From assembly GCF_028858725.1 (NCBI RefSeq), contig NC_084765.1:12621001-12685000 (forward strand): a stretch of DNA of 64,000 nt, written 5' to 3'. The translations under genes and the position numbers were made by a program. The number at the start of each line of letters is the position of its first letter. The first letter of the stretch is position 1. Under the pieces are notes generated by a model. The model was not told the origin of the DNA. It worked only from the letters and a program-made list of their open reading frames with translations, and did not search any database. The stretch is from Colius striatus. Taxonomy: Eukaryota > Chordata > Aves > Coliiformes > Coliidae. Below, in pieces: positions 1 through 34,283 of the stretch.

Positions 1-367
1 AAAGTTCTGTAGCTTGCTTTTTCAAAGGATTTTCTGAGCATATGCAAGATGACATTTTACTGTGTTCCTTTATTTTGTTGTTATTTAGTTTACTGATGCT
101 CTAGGATGACAGAGGTGACAATACCTTTCGTGCAATGATATATTTTAAGAAACTTTCATGATGTAATTAGATACTTTATATACCACTTTCTGTAGAGTTT
201 GTGTATATAAATATATATAAAAACATGCATGTACATACATACCTATGTATATAAAAATAATAAAAATCCCAAAACAAAATGTAAGAGAGGCTTTCCAAGC
301 TCTTTGATCTGTGTGGTATTTTAGTTATTGGTGGAGGAGGGCTTCATAGTTAGTGTGAATTCTTCAA

Positions 368-639
368 AAGGAGCTAGCAACAGGACAAGGGGTAATGGGA
401 TGAAGCTGGAACACAAAAACTTCTACTTAAATATAAGAAAAAACTATTTCACTGTGAGGGTGACGGAGCAGTGGCACAGGCTGCCCAGAGGAGTTCCAGT
501 GGAGTCTCCTTCCTTGGAGGTCTTCAAGACCTGCCTGGACATGTACCTATGCGACCTGATCTAGGTGAACCTGCTTCTGCAGTGGGGTTGCACTATATGG
601 TCTCTAAAGGTCCCTTCCAACCTCTACCATTCTATGATT
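368..639 (+). mobile_element. CR1 LINE, 5'-truncated 3' end
   Basis: This is the classical avian CR1 3' region. It starts near GGACAAGGGGTAATGGGATG, continues through CACAGGCTGCCCAGAGGAG, CTTGGAGGTCTTCAAGACC and CCTTCCAACCTCTACC, and ends with the ATTCTATGATTG tail. A short open frame across it (328-564) is decayed CR1 sequence. Insertion was in the sense of PDE3B. Confidence 0.9.
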
Positions 640-3600
640 GTCATATTTGAGAGTTAATATAAGCAAATCTGGTAGATATTGAAACTGTATTTCTTTTAAA
701 GGGAATGGTTGTGTCATCTGGAACTATCTGAAGGGAACAGGAGAGTTCTGCTGCCTTTGGGAGCATATTGGGTAGAAAAGAAGAAGCTTCCAGGCTGCAA
801 GAGTGGAGGAAGCATGGGATTTATAGAAATGAGCTGGAAACCTCTAGTTCAGTGACTGATAAGATGAGAGGAACAGCTCCATAACCAGGCCTCAGAAAGA
901 AACTTGCTAAGGGTAAAAAAGGATAGTACAGTTTGCTGCAACTAGCAAAATTGCTAGGATGAGTCCATTTTAATAATTACTCAATTTACATTAATTGGAG
1001 ATGATGTCAAACTGGTCCACCTAGCCCAGGCTTTTTATCTTTATTAACAGTCAGTATTAGCATTTGTTTCAGAAGTGATTTTTTTTTTCCCCTCTAGGGT
1101 TCTAGTGTAATTTTGTAAAATTACAGTTTGGGTCATCCTTAGCTAGAGGATATGGGTATGTTTGGGCTGTGCTTAGTAGCTGTGAGTTGATCAGTCTCTG
1201 TGAACTTTTTAAGACCTTGTTTCTATTTTATTTCTGTGAAAAATGATTGCAATAATTTAATTATGTAGTGTGTGAGAAATACTTCATGGGCTTGTGAACA
1301 GTATTGATTAAGCATTTACCTTATTCAGAATACAGATAATTATAGAGTGTTGTTATAACCCCCTTTTTTATCACACTTGAGGCATCCCAGTTTGTGTAGC
1401 TTCTCACAGTAGAAGCGGCTTAGTATCCTTGATTTCCATTATTGGTGTGTCCTTTTCAATTTCTTTGATACTTGTGTATCTACATGCAGCAGTCAGTGGG
1501 TATAACACAGGTTTGTGCAGTGATGCTGTTTTTCCTGGAATGTTGTGGTGTTTCTTTCCTGCTGTTTGACATATTGGAGAACTGGGCTGATGCAAATGAC
1601 TTAAAAATCTCTTTCCTGATTGCTATCAATGTAATATGAGCCCAGCATTCTATATAAATAGTTTAAAATTTATTTTTGTTCTCAGCATTTACTCATTAGT
1701 TAGTACTGAATTTCAGCAATGTCTTGTTACTTATTTGCTCATTATATTAACATCGGGAATTTTGTGCATGTTGACTGTTCAGATTTCTGTTGTCTTTTCA
1801 ATTAATTTTGAGTGGATTGGTTAAGATAAATCCCAGCTTGAATCATCAAGCAAGTCTCTATTGGCAGGTTTTTTAAATTTTTTTGGTGAACTTTCTACTC
1901 TTACTCTTTACTTTGATTGTTTTAACACATTGCTAATCCGAGGTGAGCCATTCCTTTCTTCTCCATGATTTCTTCAGAAACATTAAAGGGAGACTGTGTC
2001 AAAGTTTTTTGGTGGTTTTTGATTGTTTGGGGTTTTTTTTTTAAATCAAAGTATGCTGGCTGACTAGTTCAGATTTAATGCTGTGTGAAGCCTGTTTGAA
2101 ACCGTGTAGTAGATTCTTTAGATATCCACGTATGAAAATTGTACTGATTTTTGTCAATATTTTATTTAAATGGTGCATCTATAAATTAATTTCATGGGGT
2201 TTCTTACCCAACTCCACCCCAGTTTTAGTCCATTTCCTTTGGAAAAGAAAAAAAAGCTGATGTTATAGCTGGTGTTTTCTAGTCCTGTGGTACAAGACAA
2301 AACTTGTTATTGGTTATACCACACAGTACAGATTTTACTTCTTTGAAGGTTACTATAATAAAATCTTATCTTTCACATATTGGATCAGGCATGATCAAAT
2401 ATTTGATTATTTATTTTGGCCAGTCTATCTTCTAGTCTAGTTTGCATGTTCTTTACAAGGGTATTTGACTAATATATGCATTTTCAATGTCATAAGATAA
2501 ATGATTCATTAAAAATAGAGAAAAAAAATCTAATTGCTACGTTTCAGTTTAAAGATTGTAATTAAATGCTATAAAAGATATTTGTTATATGCATTAGTTT
2601 TAGAATGAAAGCTGTAATTTCTGTAATGGAATTTGTTTTTTGTTGTTTAATCTTTGTTTTAAAGCATAAGGTGTATAGCTTTTAGTTAAAAAAAACAAAA
2701 CTCAAAACTATGCAACTATGTGCCTTTTTTTGAAAATACTATGGGGAATTTTAAAATGGAATAGACAATCACAATAGTCTGATAGGTGTCGTGAAAGCTT
2801 TTCTGTTTGCCTCATTGGGACAGTATTTTTCTAGTCAGATATTGCTGGGAATCTTGGCATCCCATAGCTTTCTGTGGTTAGTGTTAGTTTTAAATTGTAG
2901 CTATTTTCCCCCTTTCTGCTTTAAAAAATAAAATCAAAACATATTCAAGCCCTATTAGATGCTAGTCAGGAGCTGAATTTGTCAATACAAACATAGAATT
3001 AGTCACAGATGAGTATAGACTTTGTTTTTATCAGGTTTATCTCATTAATAGCTATTTTGAAAATATAGTCTGAAAGAGATTCAGAGCAAACACATTAAAG
3101 GCTGTTAGAAAAAAATGAGAAATAAAAAAAATAGTAGTGTTCCTCAAGAAAAAGTTATTTTGCATGCATTTATAATATTTGATAGATTCATTTGTCTTGC
3201 TATGCTGCAATTTTGTTGTAAGTAATCCTTATTCTAAATGGCAAATGACATTCTCACTGCCAGTGTTGATATCTGCAGGCATAGATGTAACTTTCATTAT
3301 TGTGAGGACTTTGCTAAAAATGTCTTACAGTTTAAAAGAACCATGCCAGTACTTTTCTGCTGGTTTAGAAAAGGCTGATGAGCTATTCTTATCACCTTAC
3401 AGTCACTGGAAGATACTTGACCTGTCTTGACCTCCTTTCATATCAGTTTCTCTGAGTCGTAATACTAAAACAAAAAAGCAAAGAAATTGTATTAAGTGTG
3501 AATATTTTTAAGATCAGCTCAAACCAATACATCACAAGAATTTGTTGTTTGGCTTTCTTGTAGGGAAGAGGTATTAATTTTGCCCATCAAAATCATAGGA

Positions 3601-3919
3601 GAACCTTTCATAGAAATTGGAGTCACTTAGAGTGAGCACTAAGTCAATGTCCCTGTTTTTTCACAATTCTCTTTTGTGCCAGAATTTCGTATGCCTGTAT
3701 GCAGAAACCTTTGCAATACCAATGTTGGATGTAGCTGTAACTTGTGCTCAATGAACAGAGTAGCAAAGTGGCTTAGAGTAAGTCAAAACACTGGCATGAT
3801 ATGGATATGATTTACCATTACCTTTGTGTATGGCAGATTATACAGTGATGTGTGGGAGAGTCCTGTGATATTTTGAGCAGCTGATTGGAACATAATTTAT
3901 GAACATTTATGTGAGGTGA

Positions 3920-3972
3920 GTGGTTGGAATCAATGACCTTAAAGGTCTTTTCCAATCATAACAATTCTATGA
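3920..3972 (+). mobile_element. CR1 LINE, short 3' tail fragment
   Basis: About 50 bp match the extreme 3' end of CR1: a TTGGAATCAATGACCTT-like stretch, then AAAGGTCTTTTCCAA and ATTCTATGA. Severe 5' truncation is usual for avian CR1. Its sequence is closest to the subfamily of the copy at 53558-54690. Confidence 0.75.
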
Positions 3973-5191
3973 AAAGGCCAATGAAGAAAAGGACCTGGAT
4001 TTTTGGAGATGCTGTGGGATGAAGATACTTTATCTTTTCTGGAAATGTACCTTTAGTTAACATATTATCAGAATGTGAAATTCTGCTTGCATTTACATAA
4101 AGTGAATGAGTTTCTGGAGAATGTGCTACTAAACTTTTTAAAAACCATTGGTTCACAGTAACTTCTGGTGTTTTAGGGTGTTGGGGATTCTTTTTCCCTC
4201 TTTTAACTGAAATCTGAGTTTGTTCATCCCTCAATCTTTCAATAGAGAAGTTCATGAGATTAGCAGCTGTTAACAACTACTACGAAAGGTGTCTGACTGC
4301 CTACTGTCTTCCTAGACAGATGAGTGTATCCTCAACAATGTACATCTCCCCAAGTATTTTTTGTTTTAATCTGGTCATCATCTAATGTTGAAAGTGGGAA
4401 GCCATTATTGTTCTTTCTTTTTCATTTAGAACAGCCTCACAACATTACTACATGGAAAAAAAAAATAATGGCCTTTCAAATCTGCTGTTGTTTGAGTCTT
4501 GTTTCATCTGCTTATGAAGCTGCCAAATAAAGCATATTGAACATGAATACATTAGAGGAAAGTAAACTGACACTTTCTGTAGGACACAGCAATTTGCATT
4601 TCCTTGTTTTTCTCTGTTTGTGACAGCAATCTGTGTTACATTCTTCAGAGTTTCCATATTTTTTCCCCCAAGAGATCTCATCTTGTATGTCCTGGCACTT
4701 CAACCATAAACTTGTCCATTAAGCTATTTTTAAAATATTGATTTAATTTTTGCTAATACAATTGCTTTTTTAAACCAGAGTCGTAATTATACTCTCTGAT
4801 CTGTTTTTAAATTACTGCTTTTAATTCTTTAGCTTGAGCAACTGAGAAATTAGTTAGTTCAATCCTTCTATATCGCTTCCAACCTCAGCACTGCAGCCAT
4901 TTTTGCTTCCCTTTGTAACATAATATCTTCTTTGGCTTCTTGGACAATCTTTTCCAGTTTACTTCCCTAACTTCATGGGTCATCATAAAGTTATTGGAAG
5001 AAAACAACACTGATTTATGTAAAGCTCTTACCTTGTGGCAATTTTGTAAATAAAAATCCTCAAGACAACAATTAGTACAATCACATAGAAAAGTGGCAGT
5101 GTTTAGTGAATTAGAGGTTTTGTTACTGTGAAGATGCTGTGTCTCTGAATGAACTAGCCTGCGGGATTTGAAAATATAGCCTCATAGTCTG

Positions 5192-5210
5192 AAAAAAAAA
5201 AAAAAAAAAA
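5192..5210 (+). repeat. Poly-A run
   Basis: Nineteen A in intron 1; no recognisable retroelement body precedes it. Confidence 0.9.
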
Positions 5211-5832
5211 GTGTCTTGTGCCTGAAGTTAGCTGGAGAAAAATGATAAGCTTTGGCAAAAATAGATCATTCAGTGGGTAGTCTGCGTGAAAGTGTTGTTG
5301 GTTGGTTGTTTCCTCACTGTACGAGTTTGGCATTGATAGATTCAGAATAAAATGGAATTTTGCATAATCTGTGTTTAATTGTGAAGTGCCTTTGTGTATA
5401 TTAGATCTGTCAGAAATGTATGTGGATTCTGCAAAAATGACCAGAGAAATGCAAAGGTGTCAAATCTATTCACTTCTTTAATATCGTAAGGCATACAACT
5501 TATGGCTGCTTGAGCAGTGTTGCTGAGCCCTAAAGAATATTCTGAGAATTAGCACTACTTACTTAAGAATATTCTTGAGGTGGCTGCTGTTGTCAGTGGC
5601 AAAATATTGGACTAGATGATCATTTGATCAAATTAATTTGATGTGAACCATTGTCATATTCATGTTAATTTTTGGCTGAGAGTTGCACAGCTTGATTTTA
5701 TGTTGCTTGTTTTAGAGGAGGAGTTGGGGAGAGAAATGTTAAGCATTTGTGTGAGATTGTAAAAAAGAAAGTTGTGATAAAAATATGTGAAAAATTCAGT
5801 ATCTCTTTTTCTCCAGCTTAGTGCTGGACCCT

Positions 5833-5844
5833 CCCCCCCCCCCC
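5833..5844 (+). repeat. Poly-C run
   Basis: Twelve consecutive C in AT-rich intron 1. Confidence 0.9.
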
Positions 5845-6447
5845 GCTTGTGGTCACATTAAATAGTTTCTCTTTGCTGAAAATAAAAAGATCTAATATTC
5901 ATTCCTATATCTCTAGTGTAATAGGTGGAAAAAATGCCACTTGATTAAAAACTTAAGCCAATAAAGGTAGGAAAAAGTTCATATTTACTAAGTGGTTTCA
6001 ATTACTGCATTAAGAATGTATCAGCATACAGTAAAATGCTTCAGCATAAGATTTGTGCATATTCTTCTATTGCAGAAAGATAAAATTTGAAGTTGATCTG
6101 TCTCTTCCAACATGATACATTAACAGTGTGTCAACAGCAGTGTTTTACTATATCTAATTGTAAAATTGTAAACTAATACCAAGAGGTAAATGTGAAAAGG
6201 ATGTTTTGGGAACAATTCCTAGATTTGGAGGTTTTTTTTTTTTTGTAAAATAAACACACCTTTAAAAATGGTTTTAGATTTTGGATGACAGTAAAAGAAG
6301 TACAGAGTGCCAAAACACCAAAGCAGTTGTACTGGATCAGAGCAGTAATCCACCTAGTGCTATTTCTTTTCTTTGATGGTGATTAGAACCACATGCTTTA
6401 AAGGAAAATGCTTATAATGGGCAATTAAAGGATCTGCACATAGCAGG

Positions 6448-6496
6448 CTTTTTTCCCCTCTGCCCTCCCCCGCCCTCTCCCCCCCTCCCTCCCCCA
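6448..6496 (+). repeat. Pyrimidine tract (C-rich)
   Basis: About 48 bases almost purely C and T, with only two G interruptions. The tract could in principle form a triplex. Confidence 0.85.
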
Positions 6497-9400
6497 GTTG
6501 CCATAAATTACTGGTTGGTCTTTACTCTGACGTGCAAGTCTGACAAAACCTAGAAGGAACAGGAAATGACCTAAGTGTGGTTTTAGCATGTTTTTTTTTC
6601 ACTACCTACATAAGAAGAAAAAAACCCCTCAACTTTCCCTTGATAGTCAAAACACCTTTTAGAACCGTTTTGAGACATTTGGAGGTCTTTAAAAAATACT
6701 AAAAGGAAGTTTAGAGCAAGCATATCAAGCAATAAAAAACCTGCAAGCTTTCTGTAGCAGACAAAGTAGAAGCAGACCTGCTGACACTCCTGGTTACAAA
6801 AGCAGAAGTAGCATGTCTTTTAAAAAACAAACACATGAAACAAACGCAAAAAGAAGAAACAAAACCCAATGAAACAAACAAAAAAATGTTTGTCCACCTA
6901 CAGGGAGTAATATTAACTTTAAGAACAAGCCTGCTGAAGACTTATTTGAAACTTTGGCATAACATGGAGCATTTTTGCTCTATTTTTGTGTCTGTGCTGA
7001 AGACAGTTACTGAAAACAGTAACTAAACATGGGAAGACTCTAAAGCGACACGTTAAATTTTGCTTTGTGCAATTCTTCCTGTAGATTTGTATTTTCAGGG
7101 AAGATCAGAATATTGTGGAGTCTGGTGAAAACATGATGGTGGCCAGACACCTCTGTGTTCCAGTTTTGTTGTTCTATGTTCAGCCATATATGTTGCAGGT
7201 ACTATTTAATTAATAGAATAGTATTTACTGAGGCAATTAATTAGAAGCAAGTCTCTTTCCATTGAAGGAAGGTGAACCTTCTTAAAAAAAGCGAAGGTAA
7301 TGCATTTTATAAAAGAGTTCAGTGGAGTCAAGCTGAGTGTAGGGATAGGGTAATGACTGTTTCCTCAGTACATGTGTCCAACCCTCAGAACCAGGAGAAC
7401 ACACCTAGTTTCTATTCAAAGATTGTGGCTATCTGCAGACTTCACAACCCATTGGCCATTTTACAAGTGTACATAAATAAATTGTATAGAGTCAGGGAGT
7501 AGTAAATATTAGGATTAAAAAAATATCTTAGTGTTTTCCTGTCCCATTTCTTTTCATGGGAAGGTTTAGTGAGTGAAGAAAAATCATCATGACTCTAAAT
7601 GCCTTAAGTATCATATTAAATGTCTTTCCAGGTGTTATATTTTGTCTTGATTACACTTATCTACGCAACTGGCTGTTATTTTGGCCTGCAAGATTTCACC
7701 ACAGAATGTCTGTGCTCTCTAAATAATGTGACCTCTAGTTTGACAGTCATTCTGTGTTTGCATCACCATTATTCTCATACTGAGTACAACTTGACTAATT
7801 CATAATATCCCTTTTTTCAAAATCTACCTACACGGAGAGGGAAAAAATCCTAATAACCAAATGAAAGAAGACTTCTCGTATGTAAACTGCTGTATTTTTT
7901 CTATAGCTAAATCACATGGGTTTTAAAAGCTAAATGATTGTAAGTGGTTACAAAAGACTAATTTAGAAATAAAAGCAATTAATCTAGCATCAGTCTTGTT
8001 TGAAAGACCGTCATGAAAATCATGGATATGTCATGTAAACTTCATATTTCTCAATAAATTAGTTTCTTATCTGTTTGAAGAATTTTGCTTTTGAATGAGG
8101 TGATTTTTTCAGAGTTGATTTCTGAATCAAGTTGCTATGGTGTTGCTTTCATTGTTTACTTAATTCTATGCTTGGTTGCTATGGAAATACTTATTTATGG
8201 AACTAATGCCTAATGGTGTTAGATGCTACTAGGAATCCTTTATATTTGATCAATGAAAGACTTGGTCAGAAGTAGAAACTCGTTTTTCTACTAATTTTTT
8301 CCTCCATTAAAATTCTGAAGCATGGAATGTGAATGGGTGGTGGCAAACAGGACAAGTTTTCTTTTCTTAACAAGCATTAAAGTAGATGGTGAATCTCCTG
8401 AATAATATTGTCATTGAAACTAAAACTTCCCTAGGTTAGGAAATCAAACAGCCATGTTACAAATCTTAACACTGTGTATGGCCTCAGATGGTGTGCATGT
8501 TTCAGCTTCAGGTATGAAGCATATGAATTACTCACAGTCTGGTTTGAATTTTTTTTTTTTTTTAATTATTTCTAAGCTCTGAAACAGTTTTTTGTAGCCA
8601 TGTATTTTAAATCTCTGCCTAAGCACGAATATTGTCATTAGTATAACCACACAAATACAAGTAATTCTTGAGTAGTGAAGGTGATATTTTATTAGTTAAA
8701 TTGCTCTGAAAAGAAAATTACAGTTATCTGGCTGAATACAGTTTGAGTTGAGCATGATTTTTGTGTTTTTTAAAAATTTGTCCAGAAAGGCTTAGTATGA
8801 TTTTATAGTAATTGTAGTGGTTTATAACTTGAGAAAAATAGTCTTTTATTATGCTTATACCTTTAGGAGTTTAAAATACTTCTCAAACATTGCTTTAGCC
8901 AAATGCAGTTATGTAATTCATACAAAGAAGATCCAAAAGATCTTCACACTCCATGGTATCAGCTTGCTCTGACAGATGCATCCATTACAGGCCCCGGAAA
9001 TACTGGCTGTTGCAAGATAGGCAAGGAAACTTTTTATGTAGAAAAATCCTTAAAACCAAAGCAAAAACCCCTGAAGCTCTGCCAGTTTGCTTTAGCTGTC
9101 TTCTGTTTCTCATCTGTTATAGACTATAAGCTTCTCAGAAGAGCACTTCTTTAATTTTTTTTGTAAAAAATAAAATTGCTTGTACCTGTTGCTGTTTGAA
9201 CAATAAGCTGTATTAGGGAAGGGCTTTATTACTTTTACCTTGTGTACTTTTTTTCTGATGTTGCAAACAATGTGTTCTTAAAGTTTTGGTAATTCTTGGA
9301 TTGATATCCAACAATCAGGGCCTTTGTCTATTTGTTTTTTCTTTCTCTCCCCCTCGCCCCGATGGGATGGGTTACAAATGATGTCAGATAAGTTGATTCT

Positions 9401-10558
9401 AAAATTCTTGTATTCAAATTGCATGGCAATCCTCTGGAGTATATGGAAATACTGATTTCATTGTTTGTGAAAATATAAAACAAAGGGTAATATCTGATGC
9501 TTACTGTCAATTTTCCTGCCTATTTCCAGTAACTGACATATATTTAAAATCTCCCTAGACTTTGCTAAACATCCATATAACTGAATATAGCATTCGGTCT
9601 TCAGAATAGGAACTCTGGAGAACTTCTTGAGCTTTAACAACTGTTTTAGCCTTTAAAAAAAAAGTGTTTCCACTACTGTGAATTCCTTCTACTCTTAGCC
9701 TATTTTGAGTGACATGTTTTGGCTTGACTTAAACCCATCACTGGAGGTGAGTCTAATACTGCCTAAATCAGAAAAGATCACATATACTTCATATAGTCAG
9801 GCTGCTGATACAAGAACTTATCCTCGAAGCTGACTAGTATTTGGTATACATGGTTCTAGGGGCAGGGCTATGTATTTCTCACCTTTCAGATGTTCACCTG
9901 TAATAGCAGAGCCCACTGCAGTTTTATTAACAGGGTTGCTGCCAGGTATGTGGTTCCTGTGATGTTGTCAGTGACAATGGATGCTCAAAAGCCAAGGTAT
10001 GTGAGTTGCTAAGCAGAAGTTTATGTTGTATTTTGGAACTTCCGTGGCTCGCGTCCCTCCTACATGAGGTGCTTCATGTTGGAGGAGGTGAGAAAGAAGG
10101 TTATGTGCAATAGATTGCAAAATCTTAGTATTACAGACTACAGATATTTTTGCAACAAGTCTTACAGTTGCAAAATCAAAATTGCTGTGGCTCTGCCTAA
10201 GACCTATTTTAAGGTCTGTTGGTCTGTTCACATTAAGTCAAAATAAACTGCATCCTTTACACTCGTGTTGTAAGTTTAATGCAACTCAGGGAATACTGTG
10301 TAATTTTTCTTGATAATCCATATTAATTAATTAAAGCTTTGACTGCCAAACTCTCAAGAAAAATGATGCCAAAAATGCCACTTTATTTACTTTTGCAAGG
10401 CATGGAGTGCAGCTAATTAAATGAAGTTTGATAGGTACTGAGAAACGGTAGTTTCCTTACAATGAGTTTCTGAATGGAGTATTAAGGAGTAAATTCTTCT
10501 CTAAACATGAAATTTTTGTAAAGAAGCCGAATTTATCGGCTGTTAACCTTTAAAACTC

Positions 10559-10735
10559 TCGCGCCCCTTGTTCCTCAAACCATTGCAGATGGTCTGTTCG
10601 GACGGACATAGGCTGCTGGTTTCTGGTCCTTTCTCCGAAGCGGCTCTGTGGTGGAGGTCGGCGGGACTGGAGCGCCACCGCGTGGTGCGCGGGAGCGGCC
10701 GAGCCAAGGCGACAGCCCCGCACCTTACCGGCCTC
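10559..10735. promoter_or_regulatory. Isolated CpG-rich islet in PDE3B intron 1
   Basis: About 18 CpG dinucleotides fall within 180 bp, in a region where CpG is otherwise very rare. Such islands usually mark unmethylated regulatory DNA: an alternative promoter, an enhancer or an insulator. Inside lies a GC-rich dyad (GCGCCACC / TGGTGCGC) at 10673-10690. On the minus strand a good splice-donor match (CCG|GTAAGG) occurs at the right edge near 10725-10735. It lies 2.7 kb before PDE3B exon 2. It encodes no recognisable part of PDE3B exon 1. Confidence 0.55.
10671..10685 (-). promoter_or_regulatory. CTCF-like motif
   Basis: On the minus strand the bases read CCACGCGGTGGCGCT. This matches the published CTCF core CCGCGNGGNGGC at all defined positions but one (A for G at position 3). 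It sits in the CpG islet, a context typical of CTCF binding. This is motif evidence only. Confidence 0.35.
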
Positions 10736-13304
10736 TAAGGACTACTGAGGATGTAACAAGTTGTGTTTACGATGGAAAATATTCATTGTATACTGATCTG
10801 CATCTTTTCCCTTGTGCTGAGTAGAAGAGATTGCTATTTAGTGCCTAAACTTTTCATCAACTCAATTTAATTACTTCAATGCATGGCACATGAAATGAGC
10901 CCTGAGAATTTCACAGCTGATACAGGCTGTAGTAGCCTGCTAGCTGCATTAGTATACTACACCTGTCTTAACTCCAGTGATACAACTTCTAATTAATAGT
11001 GATATTTAGTGAATTAAAGAAAAACAATCTGTTGGCAACTTACATGTAAACTTAAGTTCTTTTTATTTCAAAGCTGTTTCAGTTTCTTTGCTGTTAAATT
11101 GTATCTGTGAAGAAACTTAAATCTTCTGGTTTAAATGACAATAGAAAATTTTCAAGCATGAATCCAAGCTGTGAAATTTTTCATTTAAATAAAATTGTGT
11201 ATTAGATAGCACCCTGCCATTTAAAATGTCAAACCGTTATTTGTGTTGGAAGTAGTTTTTGCACGAGCTGTACAGTTTACCTCATATATACTGGATGAGT
11301 ATGGGACACAAGATATAGCAGTAACACTTTCCATTGAATATTTTCTGCCTCTGCAACTTTAAGCCTATTTCTTTACTCTGGCAAGGCCAAAGCCAAAAGG
11401 AGGATTTTGAACTTTTTTAGTTGTACACATTGCTTCCCAAAATTATAGTGGTATAGCTTATGTGAATGTGTGTACATACATGTATATAAAAACTCCCAGT
11501 GGCTTAAAGGATGAATAAAGGAGATTCCATCAGTGAAAGCACTTGCAGTTAAAGGTTTGGTGCAGAAATATTCCAGAGCTTAGCAAGAGTGTAGGTATCA
11601 AGATGTCATTTATGACAAATACATAAAATTATTTACCATACTATATTTTTAGAAGGAAAATAAAATATTAGAAGAGCTGGGAGAAGGGAAATCTCCTTTC
11701 TGTCCCCTAATGGAGGCTGCAGGATTGCAAGCAAGCTGACACAACTTCGTTGACTATTAGTATCAAAGGTTGTTAATACAACTTGCAAAACACACGTGGA
11801 CATCTGATCTTTGCTGCTGGTTGAGTCAAAAGTCAGTGAAGCAGATTAACGCAGTGTCTATGTCTGAACTTAGGAGGATAGAATGAAGCCAAAAAGTTTA
11901 TTTATGTTTGGTACAATAAATAAATGTCAATCTGGAAACAGAAAACAGAATGAGGATAACCAAAAAAAAAGCCAACATGCCCAGATGGACAACTCATTCT
12001 GCTTTGTTATAGAAGACAAATCCCTTTGTGTTTACAATGGTCACTTTAAAACCAAACGCGTCAGGCAAAATGAATATGGTTGGATAGTGTTGGTCATCTT
12101 AATGCTTAACACTGCCAGGCTGACATTCATCTTGTATGCTGATGAGATTATGTTAAAAAAAAAGGTTAATGAGAAGATGATAGCTAGATTAATCTCTTAA
12201 AGGTTTAGAGAGAGAGTTTTTCTTGTTTGTTTGTTTGTTTTAATTCTGGATTTATTTGCTTGCTTTACACCATATGACTGTCTTAGCATAACTCCCATAT
12301 TAAGTACATGCTTAATGCTAGATCTCATGACTTTTCATAAGTATAAACATGGTTTAATGGTATCTCTATGAAGATAACAGAAGAGAAAAAGAGCCTTTAA
12401 GTGCCCGCCTGGGTACTGCTGACGCATCAGCCTGTGTTTCTTTATTGACACTTTCTGCCAACTTGGAACATTTGTGTTTTGTCCATGAAAAAGCTGTTAG
12501 TCTTCGTGAAACAAAACCAAACATAGTTCTCACCTGTAAAAATAATCAGAAAAAATTAAGAGGACTGCAGAATATGAACTAGCAAATGGAATATTGGCAC
12601 TTCATTTGTACTCTGTAACTCTAGAAAAGAGGGGGAAAAAAGAGTGATCTTCATGTTTGTTTAATTTGTGGATGCATGTTTTGCAAATGAATTCATTTAT
12701 CAGAGTATTTAGAACCTGTCAAGAAGTCATGAAAACTGAACTTTTTTGAAACAAAACAGACATCTGAATTTTATTTCATGTGTTTTTTTTGTTGTTGGTG
12801 GTGGTGGTATAGAAGAAAAATTAAGTGAGGGCTGTTGACGTACTTGAAGCTGATAGTATCTTCAGATTGTGTTGCTGGGGTTCTTTTGTGGGTTTTGTGA
12901 AGTTATTCAGAACACGTAGATTTGTAACCATATTCAAACAAAACCAAACAAAACTTCCTGCAAGAAAATGCTTTTAAAATTACATATTTTTAACCTGAGA
13001 TATTGTGGAGCTTTTTGCCTTTTTTAAAAAATAATTGATGTTAATGTAGTGCTTTCTGAATTGTATTTACAAAATTGCTACTGTTTGGTTCTGAAAAGGA
13101 GAAAATGATAAAACATATATTTGCTTAATAGAGTCAGGAAAGCACTGTCACCACCTAATTTAGTTTACATGTTAAATGATTAATCTGGATTTTAACAATC
13201 CAGAAATATTGAAATAAGGCCATATAATTATTCTGTCATCACGATATCTCTGATGCATGCAATTTCTTCAAACTCTTCTTTAGGACAGTGAAAAAATGGC
13301 CTGA

Positions 13305-34283
<20,979 letters not shown>

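Noticed and set aside
328..564. 78-codon open frame near the left edge
   Set aside because: It is translated CR1 3' UTR.
10559..10735. The CpG islet as the missing PDE3B exon 1
   Set aside because: No frame encodes the expected multi-span hydrophobic N-terminus, and the islet is far too short for that exon of roughly 1 kb.
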